DNA of 64,000 nt from Thermocoleostomius sinensis A174. Lineage in GTDB: Bacteria > Cyanobacteriota > Cyanobacteriia > Elainellales > Elainellaceae. The stretch is taken from NCBI RefSeq assembly GCF_026802175.1, contig NZ_CP113797.1:3449026-3513025 (forward strand), written 5' to 3'. A model generated the notes under the pieces. It made no database searches. It saw only the letters and a list, made by a program, of their open reading frames with translations, and had not been told where the DNA came from. The position numbers and the translations under genes are program-made. Shown one piece after another: positions 56,312-64,000 of the stretch. The first letter of the stretch is position 1. Every line of letters begins with the position of its first letter.

Positions 56312-56534
56312 GGTTATGACTTGCCGTGGAGTTGCTGTAACAAGTTCAGCAGTTGCGCGACGCACCCCTTCAGTAAACCTCATTGTGAGTTTCATATCGA
56401 GCAAAATAATGTTTGACAGTCCGTCATTTGACACAATTTCTCATCACGTAAATAATTGCTATGCCTCATAGTTCTAGCGTTCGACGCAGTCCGGTGTGAG
56501 TGTAGGTTTTGTGGGGTGTAGGAGTGCGCTTAAA

Positions 56535-59210
56535 ATGAAATATTCAGTTTGTGTTGGCCCAGTAGGCACGGTGTGTTTGCTGCTGATTGCCCCTGCTTAT
56601 GCATTTGAGACTCAGAGATTTAGCGAAGCGGAGATTGTTGGAGAGCAGACAAGAGAGCGTCGGTTTAGTATTGAAGATTCTTTCTTACCTCTAGATGTGT
56701 TCAGTTTTGATATAGATAAAGATACGCTCGATGAAGCAACTCTAGAAATAGGTACATCTGTCTCGCCTAATTTGCAGCTTGAATCAGAATACGCTGACTC
56801 GCCAACTGTTCAGCCAACTCAACTAAGCGAAATTGATCAACCCTACACAACGATCGGTGAATCACTGGAAGCTCAATCGGTGACTGTTATCACGAACGTT
56901 CGAGTCAACCTTTTTGGTGTAGGTGTTGATATTATCTTGGATGCAATTGAACCACTTCCTTCTACTACAACTTTTACCCTGGGCAATGCCCTGATTGTTG
57001 AGATTCCCAATGCGTTGTTAACAAACGAGTTTGAGCAAGTTAATCCAACAGAGGGAATCGCTCGAATCAGCGTCGAGAATTTACCAGGAAATCGTGTCCG
57101 GCTTGCAATCACCGGAACCGAAGCGGCTCCAATGGTAGCAGTGCGATCGGAAGCGCAAGCATTGGTAGTTAGTGTGACTCCTGAATCGGTCCCAACTGAA
57201 TCAATCATTGAGGAGACGATTCGCGTCTTGGTGACAGCCGAGAAGACGCCAGAAGATTCGTTGAATGTGCCAATTAGCTTGACAGTACTACCAGAGCAAC
57301 AGATTGAAGATGCACAAATCAATTCGATTCGTGACGTGGCAGCCAATACGCCTAATTTTTTCACAACTGTGGGCGATCGTGCCTTCAACTTCTATAGTAT
57401 TCGAGGCATTAGCAACAGCAATTTCTTAACGCGAGACAGCGTTGGATTCTACCTCGATGATGTGCCGATCGAATATTTTCACCAGCTTTTTCCTGGTGAA
57501 CTGTTCGATCTTGAACGAGTAGAAATTCTCAGAGGGCCTCAAAACCTCCTCTATGGCCGCAACAGCGTTGCAGGGGTTGTTAACATCATTAGTCGTCCTC
57601 CCAGCGAGTCTCTAGAAGCGCAGCTTGCAGCCGAGTATGGCACCTACAATCAACGCCGCATTCAGGCTTCCATTAGCGATACGCTAATTCCTGAGACGTT
57701 GGGGCTTCGCGTATCGGGGGCTTATAGTGCCCGCGATGGTTTTGCCGAAAATATCTTACTAGATGAATCTGCTAACGATCAGGCAGATATCGCTGGACGA
57801 ATCAACTTAGTCTGGACACCCGCAGAGGATTGGAATATATCGTTGAATGTTCTGGGGGCGGCCTCTCAAGATGGTGGAGTAACTTATGTGGATGTGAACC
57901 AGGACAATCCCTTTGAAGTAGAAGAGAACGAGATTGGTGAACTGGATCTATCGGTTAGTGCTCAATCGCTCAGGGTTGCGTATGATGGTTCCGATTTTCG
58001 ATTTACCTCAATCACTGCCCACAATTTCAGTGATGTCGGCTATCGCTCTGACGGAGATTATACTGCCGCAGATTTGTACAGCTTTAATTCACAAGTGATT
58101 TCCAATATTTGGAGTCAGGAATTCCGTTTCCACTCTCCAGAAGCCGCAGAGCGGTTGAGATGGTTAGTCGGAGCCTACTTTCAAAATCGCACATTTACCA
58201 TCGATCAACAGCAAGTTGAGTACACTCCAGAGGGTGCGGCACTGTTTGGTATCCCCGATATTCGATTTGGTGAAACCTTTGCTGAGTATGAGCAAACCAC
58301 CCTAGCCGCATTCAGTCAAGTTGACTTTAGACCGATCGACCCCTTAACTCTCACGCTCGGATTACGTTATGAATATTCTCGTGATGAACTAGAACGGAGT
58401 GAACGAACGGAAACGTTTGATGGGACCGTGACTACTAGCGGTGAAGTGGAGGATTCAACTAATGGAGATACTCTGCTGCCTCGGTTTGCTATTAACTATC
58501 GGTTTATACCCAATGCCGCTGTCTATGGCAGCATCACGCGCGGCTATCGACCTGCGACGTTGAATTATAGCATTGCTGATCCTACCCTCAACAATGTGCG
58601 GCAGGAAGAGTCCTGGAACTATGAGATTGGATTGAAATCCTCCTGGCTGAACGATCGTCTCTTCCTTACCTTGGCAGGCTTCATCAATGAAATCAATGAC
58701 TATCAAGTGCTGCTGCCCAATGAACAGGGCTTCTTCACCGATATCACCAATGCCGATGTTAGAGTCGTGGGCCTGGAAGCCGAACTGCGAGCCATTCCAG
58801 CAGATGGACTAGAACTGATTGCGGGCTTTGGTTACGCGGATGCTGAATACACTGACTATACCAATCCCTTGACCGGAGAAGACTTCAATGGCAATCAACT
58901 CACTTATGCGCCGGAGTACACCTACAACCTGGCCGCACAATATCGCAGCCCCGGTGGGTTCTTTGGCAGAGTTGAATTGCAAGGAGTCGGATTATACTTC
59001 TTCGATGATGCCAATACAATCGAACAAGCTCCCTTTGCCTTGGTGAATGCTCGCATTGGCTACGAATTTGAAAATACGGGGATTTATCTGTTTGCCAATA
59101 ACTTATTTGATACAGAATACATCACCGTGGCCTTTGTTCCAGCGGGTGTTGTTCGTGGTAATTTTGGCGATCGCCGCACAGTTGGTGTGCAGGTGCGAAC
59201 CCGATTCTAA
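56535..59210 (+). CDS. TonB-dependent outer-membrane receptor with AMIN domain
   Basis: The protein is 891 residues from the ATG at 56535, which begins a signal peptide (KYSVCVGPVGTVCLLLIAPA ... AYA). An earlier GTG at 56496 is less likely. After an acidic N-terminal stretch there is an AMIN-type beta domain (about 100-220; VTVITNVRVNLFGVGVDIIL). A plug domain follows (about 250-360; RDVAANTPNFFTTVGDRAF, VEILRGPQNLLYGRNSVAGV) and then a beta barrel ending GVQVRTRF with a terminal Phe. An AMIN domain before the plug is a known feature of cyanobacterial receptors. The ligand, probably a siderophore or other chelate, cannot be told. No TonB, ExbB or ABC genes adjoin. Confidence 0.92.
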   Translation: MKYSVCVGPVGTVCLLLIAPAYAFETQRFSEAEIVGEQTRERRFSIEDSFLPLDVFSFDIDKDTLDEATLEIGTSVSPNLQLESEYADSPTVQPTQLSEIDQPYTTIGESLEAQSVTVITNVRVNLFGVGVDIILDAIEPLPSTTTFTLGNALIVEIPNALLTNEFEQVNPTEGIARISVENLPGNRVRLAITGTEAAPMVAVRSEAQALVVSVTPESVPTESIIEETIRVLVTAEKTPEDSLNVPISLTVLPEQQIEDAQINSIRDVAANTPNFFTTVGDRAFNFYSIRGISNSNFLTRDSVGFYLDDVPIEYFHQLFPGELFDLERVEILRGPQNLLYGRNSVAGVVNIISRPPSESLEAQLAAEYGTYNQRRIQASISDTLIPETLGLRVSGAYSARDGFAENILLDESANDQADIAGRINLVWTPAEDWNISLNVLGAASQDGGVTYVDVNQDNPFEVEENEIGELDLSVSAQSLRVAYDGSDFRFTSITAHNFSDVGYRSDGDYTAADLYSFNSQVISNIWSQEFRFHSPEAAERLRWLVGAYFQNRTFTIDQQQVEYTPEGAALFGIPDIRFGETFAEYEQTTLAAFSQVDFRPIDPLTLTLGLRYEYSRDELERSERTETFDGTVTTSGEVEDSTNGDTLLPRFAINYRFIPNAAVYGSITRGYRPATLNYSIADPTLNNVRQEESWNYEIGLKSSWLNDRLFLTLAGFINEINDYQVLLPNEQGFFTDITNADVRVVGLEAELRAIPADGLELIAGFGYADAEYTDYTNPLTGEDFNGNQLTYAPEYTYNLAAQYRSPGGFFGRVELQGVGLYFFDDANTIEQAPFALVNARIGYEFENTGIYLFANNLFDTEYITVAFVPAGVVRGNFGDRRTVGVQVRTRF

Positions 59211-59287
59211 GATTTACGCCATCGAATTCTCATCCAATATTCTTCATTGATGGTTTTGGTATTTAGAGACAGCTATTTGCGTTTACC

Positions 59288-61354
59288 TCAGAAACGTACC
59301 AGACTTTGCTGAAGCTGGTTCTGTAACTGTTCGATCGATCGAGCAGGTTCTTGGCAGCTTAATCCTTGACACACGAAGCCAAACGTATCGAGAGGAAGGG
59401 CTGTTTCCAAACGATGCATCATTGTTGGCCAATAGTAGCGACTGAGGGATGCTAATTGTTCAGCCCTCGTTCGCAGTAACGTTGGGTGTTGAAACCAATC
59501 GAGTGCAGCAAATAAGCTGGGGCAGGTTTGAGGTAATTCGTTCATCGTGTGGGTAAATGATTGCAACGCTTGTTCTGCTCGATCGAAATAAGATAACTCT
59601 TCGGTGAGCAAGAATAGGCGCACCAAATTCGCGATCGCCACTCCATTGGCTGAAGGGGTGGCATTGTCATCAGCACTGCGTTCGCGCACAATCAGGTCGG
59701 CTCTGGCATCGGTATTGTAATAGCCACCCAATTCGATACTCCAAAGAAACTCGTCAAACTCCTGCTGCACCCGCACTGCCCAATCCAACCAATTTAACGA
59801 CGGAGTGCTCGCCTCTTCCAAAACTTGTGTAGCTTGTTGGACATCTAACAGTGCTTTGATAAATAAGGCATAATCTTCGGCCTGAGCAATGACGTTCGGT
59901 TGACCATCATAATTAATGCGATGAAAGCGTCCCTTCACCCATTGCTGATTTAAGATGAACTCAGTTGCTTGCACGGCTAATTTAAGGTAGTCCGATCGGT
60001 TAAGCACTACCGCAGCCCGTGTCAACCCAGAAATCATCAAACTGTTCCACGCCACAATCATCTTAGTATCTGTTACAGGAGGAATTCGTCCCGTCCACGA
60101 CTGTTGTCTTGCCTCTTGATTGGTGCGAGCAGGCGGAAACTCGGTGCAGATTTCCGGTGACGCCCCATAGCGAACCCTAAACAGCTTTGCAAGTGCAGCC
60201 TCTAGGGTATTGGAGAGTGCTCCAGGATAGCGGCGCTGTAACACAATTTTGCCTTCGAAGTTGCCAGTTGGTGAGATCATGAACTGTTCGGTCAGTTCAG
60301 CCAGTTCAGCATCGGTTAAATGGGTTTCTAGCTCAGCATAACTCCACACATAAAACGCACCTTCTTCAGGTTCCACATCTTCAGGCGTCACAAAGCTATC
60401 GGCATCTTGAGCCGCATAAAAATAGCCACCTGCTGCCGTCATCTCGCGTACTAACCATTGCACCGTTCCGACGATCGCCCGTTCAAATGCAGGATCAGGG
60501 TCGCCCGCTGCGATTAAATCGGCGAGATATTCCACAATTTGCCCGTTGTCGTAGAGCATTTTTTCAAAATGAGGAACTGTCCAAGTTGGGTCAACGGTGT
60601 AACGATGGAACCCCCCACCCACATGGTCATAAATCCCGCCTAAGGCTAGATCAATGCCTCGTTGTTTGCAAACCATCGCTGCATCAAAGCGAGCCTCTGT
60701 AAAACCAAAGCGCTTGGCTCTTAGAGCCGTCCCAGCATAGGGAATCATCGGAAACCGTGTGCCTGGGCCTTGGGTTGCTAAGATTCCAGTACTGTACTCC
60801 AAGCCTAACCGCAACAGGTGATGATTCAACTCTCCTCCTATTTTGGGAAGCGTCGGTTGTTGCAAGCGTTGCAAAATTTCATCTTTGACGGATTGCAACT
60901 TCTCTATTTCTGTATCGTAAAAGCGGCGAATGGCTTGCAGCACTTGTAGAAAACTTGGGCGACCATATTTCGGCTCTAGGGGGAAATACGTACCGCCATA
61001 AAACGGAACGCGATCGGCGGGGGTGAGAAAGATGTTGAGTGGCCAACCGCCCTGCCCTGTCATTAATTGCAAGGCTTGCATATAAATACTGTCAATATCA
61101 GGGCGTTCTTCGCGATCGACTTTAATTGGCACATAATTTGCGTTCATATAGTTCGCCACTGCCAAATCCGAGAAGGCTTCCCCTTCCATTACCGTGCACC
61201 AGTGGCAGCTAGAGTAACCGATAGAGAGAAAAATAGGTTTATTTTCTTGCTTGGCTTTGTCTAGGGCTTCGTCACACCACGGCCACCAGTCGATCGGATT
61301 TTCAGCGTGTTTGCGAAGATAAAGACTTTGAGAATGGACAAGGCGATTGGTCAT
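59288..61354 (-). CDS. DUF255 thioredoxin-like/glycosidase-fold protein (YyaL/SSP411 family)
   Basis: The 688-residue protein begins with a thioredoxin-like DUF255 domain (about 1-165): [34 protein letters not shown] with Cys50/Cys53, and [20 protein letters not shown]. An (alpha/alpha)6-barrel glycosidase-like region follows (about 200-660; [27 protein letters not shown]; split here for reading as GGGFHRY and [10 protein letters not shown]). Human SPATA20 and bacterial YyaL belong here; the biochemical role is unsettled. Length and domains are complete. Confidence 0.9.
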   Translation of the reverse strand: MTNRLVHSQSLYLRKHAENPIDWWPWCDEALDKAKQENKPIFLSIGYSSCHWCTVMEGEAFSDLAVANYMNANYVPIKVDREERPDIDSIYMQALQLMTGQGGWPLNIFLTPADRVPFYGGTYFPLEPKYGRPSFLQVLQAIRRFYDTEIEKLQSVKDEILQRLQQPTLPKIGGELNHHLLRLGLEYSTGILATQGPGTRFPMIPYAGTALRAKRFGFTEARFDAAMVCKQRGIDLALGGIYDHVGGGFHRYTVDPTWTVPHFEKMLYDNGQIVEYLADLIAAGDPDPAFERAIVGTVQWLVREMTAAGGYFYAAQDADSFVTPEDVEPEEGAFYVWSYAELETHLTDAELAELTEQFMISPTGNFEGKIVLQRRYPGALSNTLEAALAKLFRVRYGASPEICTEFPPARTNQEARQQSWTGRIPPVTDTKMIVAWNSLMISGLTRAAVVLNRSDYLKLAVQATEFILNQQWVKGRFHRINYDGQPNVIAQAEDYALFIKALLDVQQATQVLEEASTPSLNWLDWAVRVQQEFDEFLWSIELGGYYNTDARADLIVRERSADDNATPSANGVAIANLVRLFLLTEELSYFDRAEQALQSFTHTMNELPQTCPSLFAALDWFQHPTLLRTRAEQLASLSRYYWPTMMHRLETALPLDTFGFVCQGLSCQEPARSIEQLQNQLQQSLVRF

Positions 61355-61740
61355 GAGGGATACCTGTCAACGCATAGATACGTTCATCTGCCCTTTGATC
61401 CTAGTCGGTCGTTGCAAAGTACTGAGAAAACCTAGCTTGGATTTTAGATTTCAGCGATCGAGCAACCTTGCCATCTGTTAGAGGATGCAAGCGAGCAGTG
61501 GACGTACTTCGATGGTTTCATAACGATCGACCACCATGAGATGACAGCTACATCACAATTCCAAAAGTGGGAAAAGTAAGTAAGTACTGAACTTTACAAG
61601 CAGCGTTATAAACTTTACATGCTTTTTATAAAGTATAGCAATTTGCCATGTTAAATTTAACAACAACGTCCGGATATGTGTGTGCATCTACTTAGAGTGA
61701 GATATTTTGTGCCTAGCTTGCAGGTATTTTAGGTATTTTT
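61355..61740. other. Divergent intergenic region upstream of the Wzc-like gene
   Basis: No gene is supported in these 386 bp between divergent starts. The right half is AT-rich and carries two ACTTTACAwGC copies, listed separately. TAGGTATTTTTATG leads into the next start without a clear Shine-Dalgarno. Confidence 0.35.
61591..61622 (+). promoter_or_regulatory. Direct repeat ACTTTACAwGC, candidate regulator site
   Basis: ACTTTACAAGC (61591-61601) and ACTTTACATGC (61612-61622) are 21 bp apart, two helical turns, so both face the same side of the DNA. They lie about 120 bp before the tyrosine autokinase gene. Each contains TTTACA, the core of RpaB-type repeats, though the spacing is not that of HLR1. 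Confidence 0.35.
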
Positions 61741-63978
61741 ATGGACTCAGTAGACGGTATATCACATATGGAGTCTAGGGATTTTTCTGAAGAAATCGAT
61801 CTGCAAAAGTATTGGCTGGTTATAAAGCGGCGCTGCTTACCAGCGCTGGGAATTTTTGGAGCAGTCGTCAGTTTAGCTGTACTGTACGGTTTTTCACAAG
61901 AACCAGCTTATCGAGCGGAAGGAAAATTACTGTTTAAGACTAATCGAACCTCAGCGCTGACTGGGCTGGGTGAAGATTTGGGACGGCTAGAAGCACTTGG
62001 ATATCAAAATAACCCATTAGATACACAAGCAGAAATTGTCAAGTCGTTATCAGTCCTAGAAGCAACGATTCAAGCGCTAAATTTGACCGATGAAGAAGGG
62101 GAACCAATCAAGCCTCAGGATTTAGCTGAACAATTGCAAGTGAAAGGAATTCCAGGCACAGACGTTCTGACAATTGCCTACGAATCAAATGATCCGGAAG
62201 AGGCAGCGTTAGTCGTCAACCGCATTATGGAGGTATACCTAAAAGAAAATGTGCAGTCCAATCGGGCGGAGGCAGCCTCTGCCCGTGAGTTTATTGTGTC
62301 GCAGTTGCCGAAAACAGAAGCGGCTGTTTTACAGGCGGATTTAAACCTGCGCCAGTTCAAGGAAGTAAACAATGTCATTGTTTTAGAGGAGGAAGCCCGA
62401 TCGGCTGTTGAAACGATTTCCAAGTTAGAGGATCAAATTGCCCAAGCTCAGGCTCAACTGGCAGATTCAACGGCTCGTGTACAGCAGTTGCAAAGCCGAG
62501 TTGGGCTGGTTCCTCAGCAGGCGGTTGCGCTCTCTGCTCTCAGTCAGTCAACGGGTGTGCAAGATGTGCTGGTGCAGTATCAAGAGGTACAGCGCCAGCT
62601 TGCTGTGGAACAAACTCGCTATCGAGAAGGACATCCAGCGATTGACAATTTGCAGCGGCGCATTGATGCCTTAGAAGCGTTACTCCAAGAGCGCGTAACT
62701 CAGGTGCTTGGCAGCCGCCAGTCAGTCTCATTCGGTGATTTGCAGTTGGGTGATGTCAAACGAGAACTAATCACGGACTTGGTGCAAACTGAGGCAGAAA
62801 GATTAGGCATTGCGGGTCGGTTAAATGCGTTGCAGGGTGCTCAAGCTGTTTATAGAAGTAGAGCCAGTTCTCTCCCTCGCCTAGAGCAGACACAGCGCGA
62901 ATTGGAACGAAAGTTGCAAGCAGCCCAGACCACCTATGAGGCCCTGTTGACACGATTACAGGAAATTCAAGTTGCAGAAAATCAGAATATTGGTAATGCT
63001 CGAATTGTTTCCCCAGCCATTATTCCCGAAGATCCAGTTGGCCCTCGAAAAGCGTTGATCTTAGCAGCAGGGGGAATGGCAGGCTTGCTATTGGCGATCG
63101 CCGCTGCGTTCGCTATTGACTTGGTCGATCGATCTGTGAAGACAGTCAAAGAAGCCAAGGAGCTATTTGGTTATACAGTTCTGGGAATTATTCCGGCATT
63201 AAGATCAACTGATAAAGCTCAACTGTATCAGGGGCAGACCGATTTATCGATTCCAAGCGTGATTACGCGCGATATTCCCAGATCACCCATCAGTGAAGCC
63301 TATCGGATGCTGCAAGCGAATCTGAAGTTTCTCAATTCAGACAAGCCGCTCAAGACGATTGTGGTGACGAGTTCAATTCCTAAAGAAGGAAAATCAGAAG
63401 TTGCTGCCAATTTAGCTACAGCGATTGCTCAGGTAGGGCGGCGAGTGTTACTGGTGGACGCAGATATGCGTCGTCCTGTGCAACATCATGTCTGGAATTT
63501 GACGAATTCAATCGGACTGAGTAATATCATCGTAGATCAAATTGATATTCGCAAAGCTGTACGAGAAGTTGTTCCGAATCTGGATGTACTGTCGGCAGGA
63601 GTAATACCGCCAAATCCTGTAGCTTTGCTAGATTCAAGACGGATGGCAGTTTTAGTATCAGATTTTGCGGAACAGTATGATTTTGTGATTTTTGATACGC
63701 CGCCGCTGTCAGGTACGGCCGATGCGGCTGTGCTAGGCAAAATGTCTGATGGAATGTTACTGGTTGTGCGTCCAGGTGTGATTGACTCAACTAATGCAGA
63801 GTCGGCTAGAGAGTTCTTGGTGCAATCCGGACAACGAGTTTTAGGTATGGTTATCAACGGGGTAGATGCAAAAACTGAACCCGATAGTTATTTCTATTAC
63901 GTTAAAGAATTTGATGCTGCTAGCTTGAATGGTGGAAATACCAATGCGATCGAAGAAGCAGTAGAAGCTCGACGCTAA
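61741..63978 (+). CDS. Polysaccharide co-polymerase / tyrosine autokinase (Wzc-like)
   Basis: The protein controls chain length and export of capsular or released exopolysaccharide. The 745-residue sequence has a Wzz domain with the first membrane helix near residues 32-52 (LPALGIFGAVVSLAVLYG) and a long periplasmic coiled-coil region (about 190-400). A second helix lies near 435-455 (ALILAAGGMAGLLLAIAAAF). The C-terminal BY-kinase domain has Walker A SSIPKEGKSE, Walker A' LLVDADMRRP and Walker B FVIFDTPP. A small tyrosine-containing tail (DSYFYYVKEF) offers phosphorylation sites. An alternative start is Met10. It is near the right edge and probably heads an exopolysaccharide cluster beyond it. 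Confidence 0.92.
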   Translation: MDSVDGISHMESRDFSEEIDLQKYWLVIKRRCLPALGIFGAVVSLAVLYGFSQEPAYRAEGKLLFKTNRTSALTGLGEDLGRLEALGYQNNPLDTQAEIVKSLSVLEATIQALNLTDEEGEPIKPQDLAEQLQVKGIPGTDVLTIAYESNDPEEAALVVNRIMEVYLKENVQSNRAEAASAREFIVSQLPKTEAAVLQADLNLRQFKEVNNVIVLEEEARSAVETISKLEDQIAQAQAQLADSTARVQQLQSRVGLVPQQAVALSALSQSTGVQDVLVQYQEVQRQLAVEQTRYREGHPAIDNLQRRIDALEALLQERVTQVLGSRQSVSFGDLQLGDVKRELITDLVQTEAERLGIAGRLNALQGAQAVYRSRASSLPRLEQTQRELERKLQAAQTTYEALLTRLQEIQVAENQNIGNARIVSPAIIPEDPVGPRKALILAAGGMAGLLLAIAAAFAIDLVDRSVKTVKEAKELFGYTVLGIIPALRSTDKAQLYQGQTDLSIPSVITRDIPRSPISEAYRMLQANLKFLNSDKPLKTIVVTSSIPKEGKSEVAANLATAIAQVGRRVLLVDADMRRPVQHHVWNLTNSIGLSNIIVDQIDIRKAVREVVPNLDVLSAGVIPPNPVALLDSRRMAVLVSDFAEQYDFVIFDTPPLSGTADAAVLGKMSDGMLLVVRPGVIDSTNAESAREFLVQSGQRVLGMVINGVDAKTEPDSYFYYVKEFDAASLNGGNTNAIEEAVEARR

Positions 63979-64000
63979 TACGGTGCAGAACCAATCGTTG

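Noticed and set aside
1-64000. tRNA, rRNA, CRISPR, transposon and phage genes
   Set aside because: Reading all spacers over 300 bp I found no cloverleaf, no regular repeat-spacer array and no transposase or integrase motif; weakly structured small RNAs could still be missed by eye.

Overview
The window is cyanobacterial chromosome. It carries a phycocyanin rod operon with four cpcG-type linker genes, a complete kaiABC clock cluster, btpA, a rimO-crhR pair and many copies of the HIP1-type octamer GCGATCGC. I see no rRNA or tRNA gene, CRISPR array, transposase or prophage gene. The cpcB-A-C-C-D-E-F-G-G-L-G order resembles Nostoc-type and other filamentous cyanobacteria, but the genus cannot be fixed from this window.

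Layout. Positions 1-1499 (minus, running off the left edge) hold a leucyl-tRNA synthetase-like gene that lacks the CP1 editing domain and has a confused 5' end. An alpha/beta hydrolase (minus) and a PhoX-type phosphatase (plus, ending in a long 3' stem-loop) follow. From 6453 to 15328 runs the cpc operon: phycocyanin beta and alpha, two rod linkers, the rod cap, the CpcE/F lyase and four rod-core linkers, one of which (CpcL type) ends in a membrane helix. Stem-loops follow cpcA and cpcD, and a strong inverted repeat plus T-rich tract closes the operon. A PanE-like reductase separates it from kaiA, kaiB and kaiC (minus). Divergent from kaiA is a hybrid histidine kinase with three receiver-like domains that have all lost the phospho-acceptor Asp.

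Positions 24-35 kb are signalling-rich: an FAD oxidoreductase, a GNAT acetyltransferase, a CyaC-type sensor/adenylate cyclase, a VTE6-like phytol-salvage membrane protein and a multi-GAF kinase whose first GAF domain has bilin-attachment features. At 35393-36562 lies the most unusual gene: one protein joining an XRE helix-turn-helix, a full ClpC-type N-domain and a Uma2/PD-(D/E)XK nuclease-like domain. A perfect 9-1-9 palindrome sits in its divergent promoter region. This is the best candidate for an undescribed system.

The right half (37-64 kb) is mainly housekeeping and envelope functions: a voltage-gated K+ channel with a C-terminal zinc ribbon, an ABC-2 permease, a VKOR-thioredoxin disulfide enzyme, BtpA for photosystem I, RimO-CrhR, a DEDDh exonuclease with a NUDIX hydrolase, HtpX, Nei, a PPC-domain exported protein, a Ser/Thr kinase, a small zinc-ribbon protein, a PIN/TRAM protein, HemW, a TonB-dependent receptor with an AMIN domain, a DUF255 thioredoxin-like protein and a Wzc-type tyrosine autokinase.
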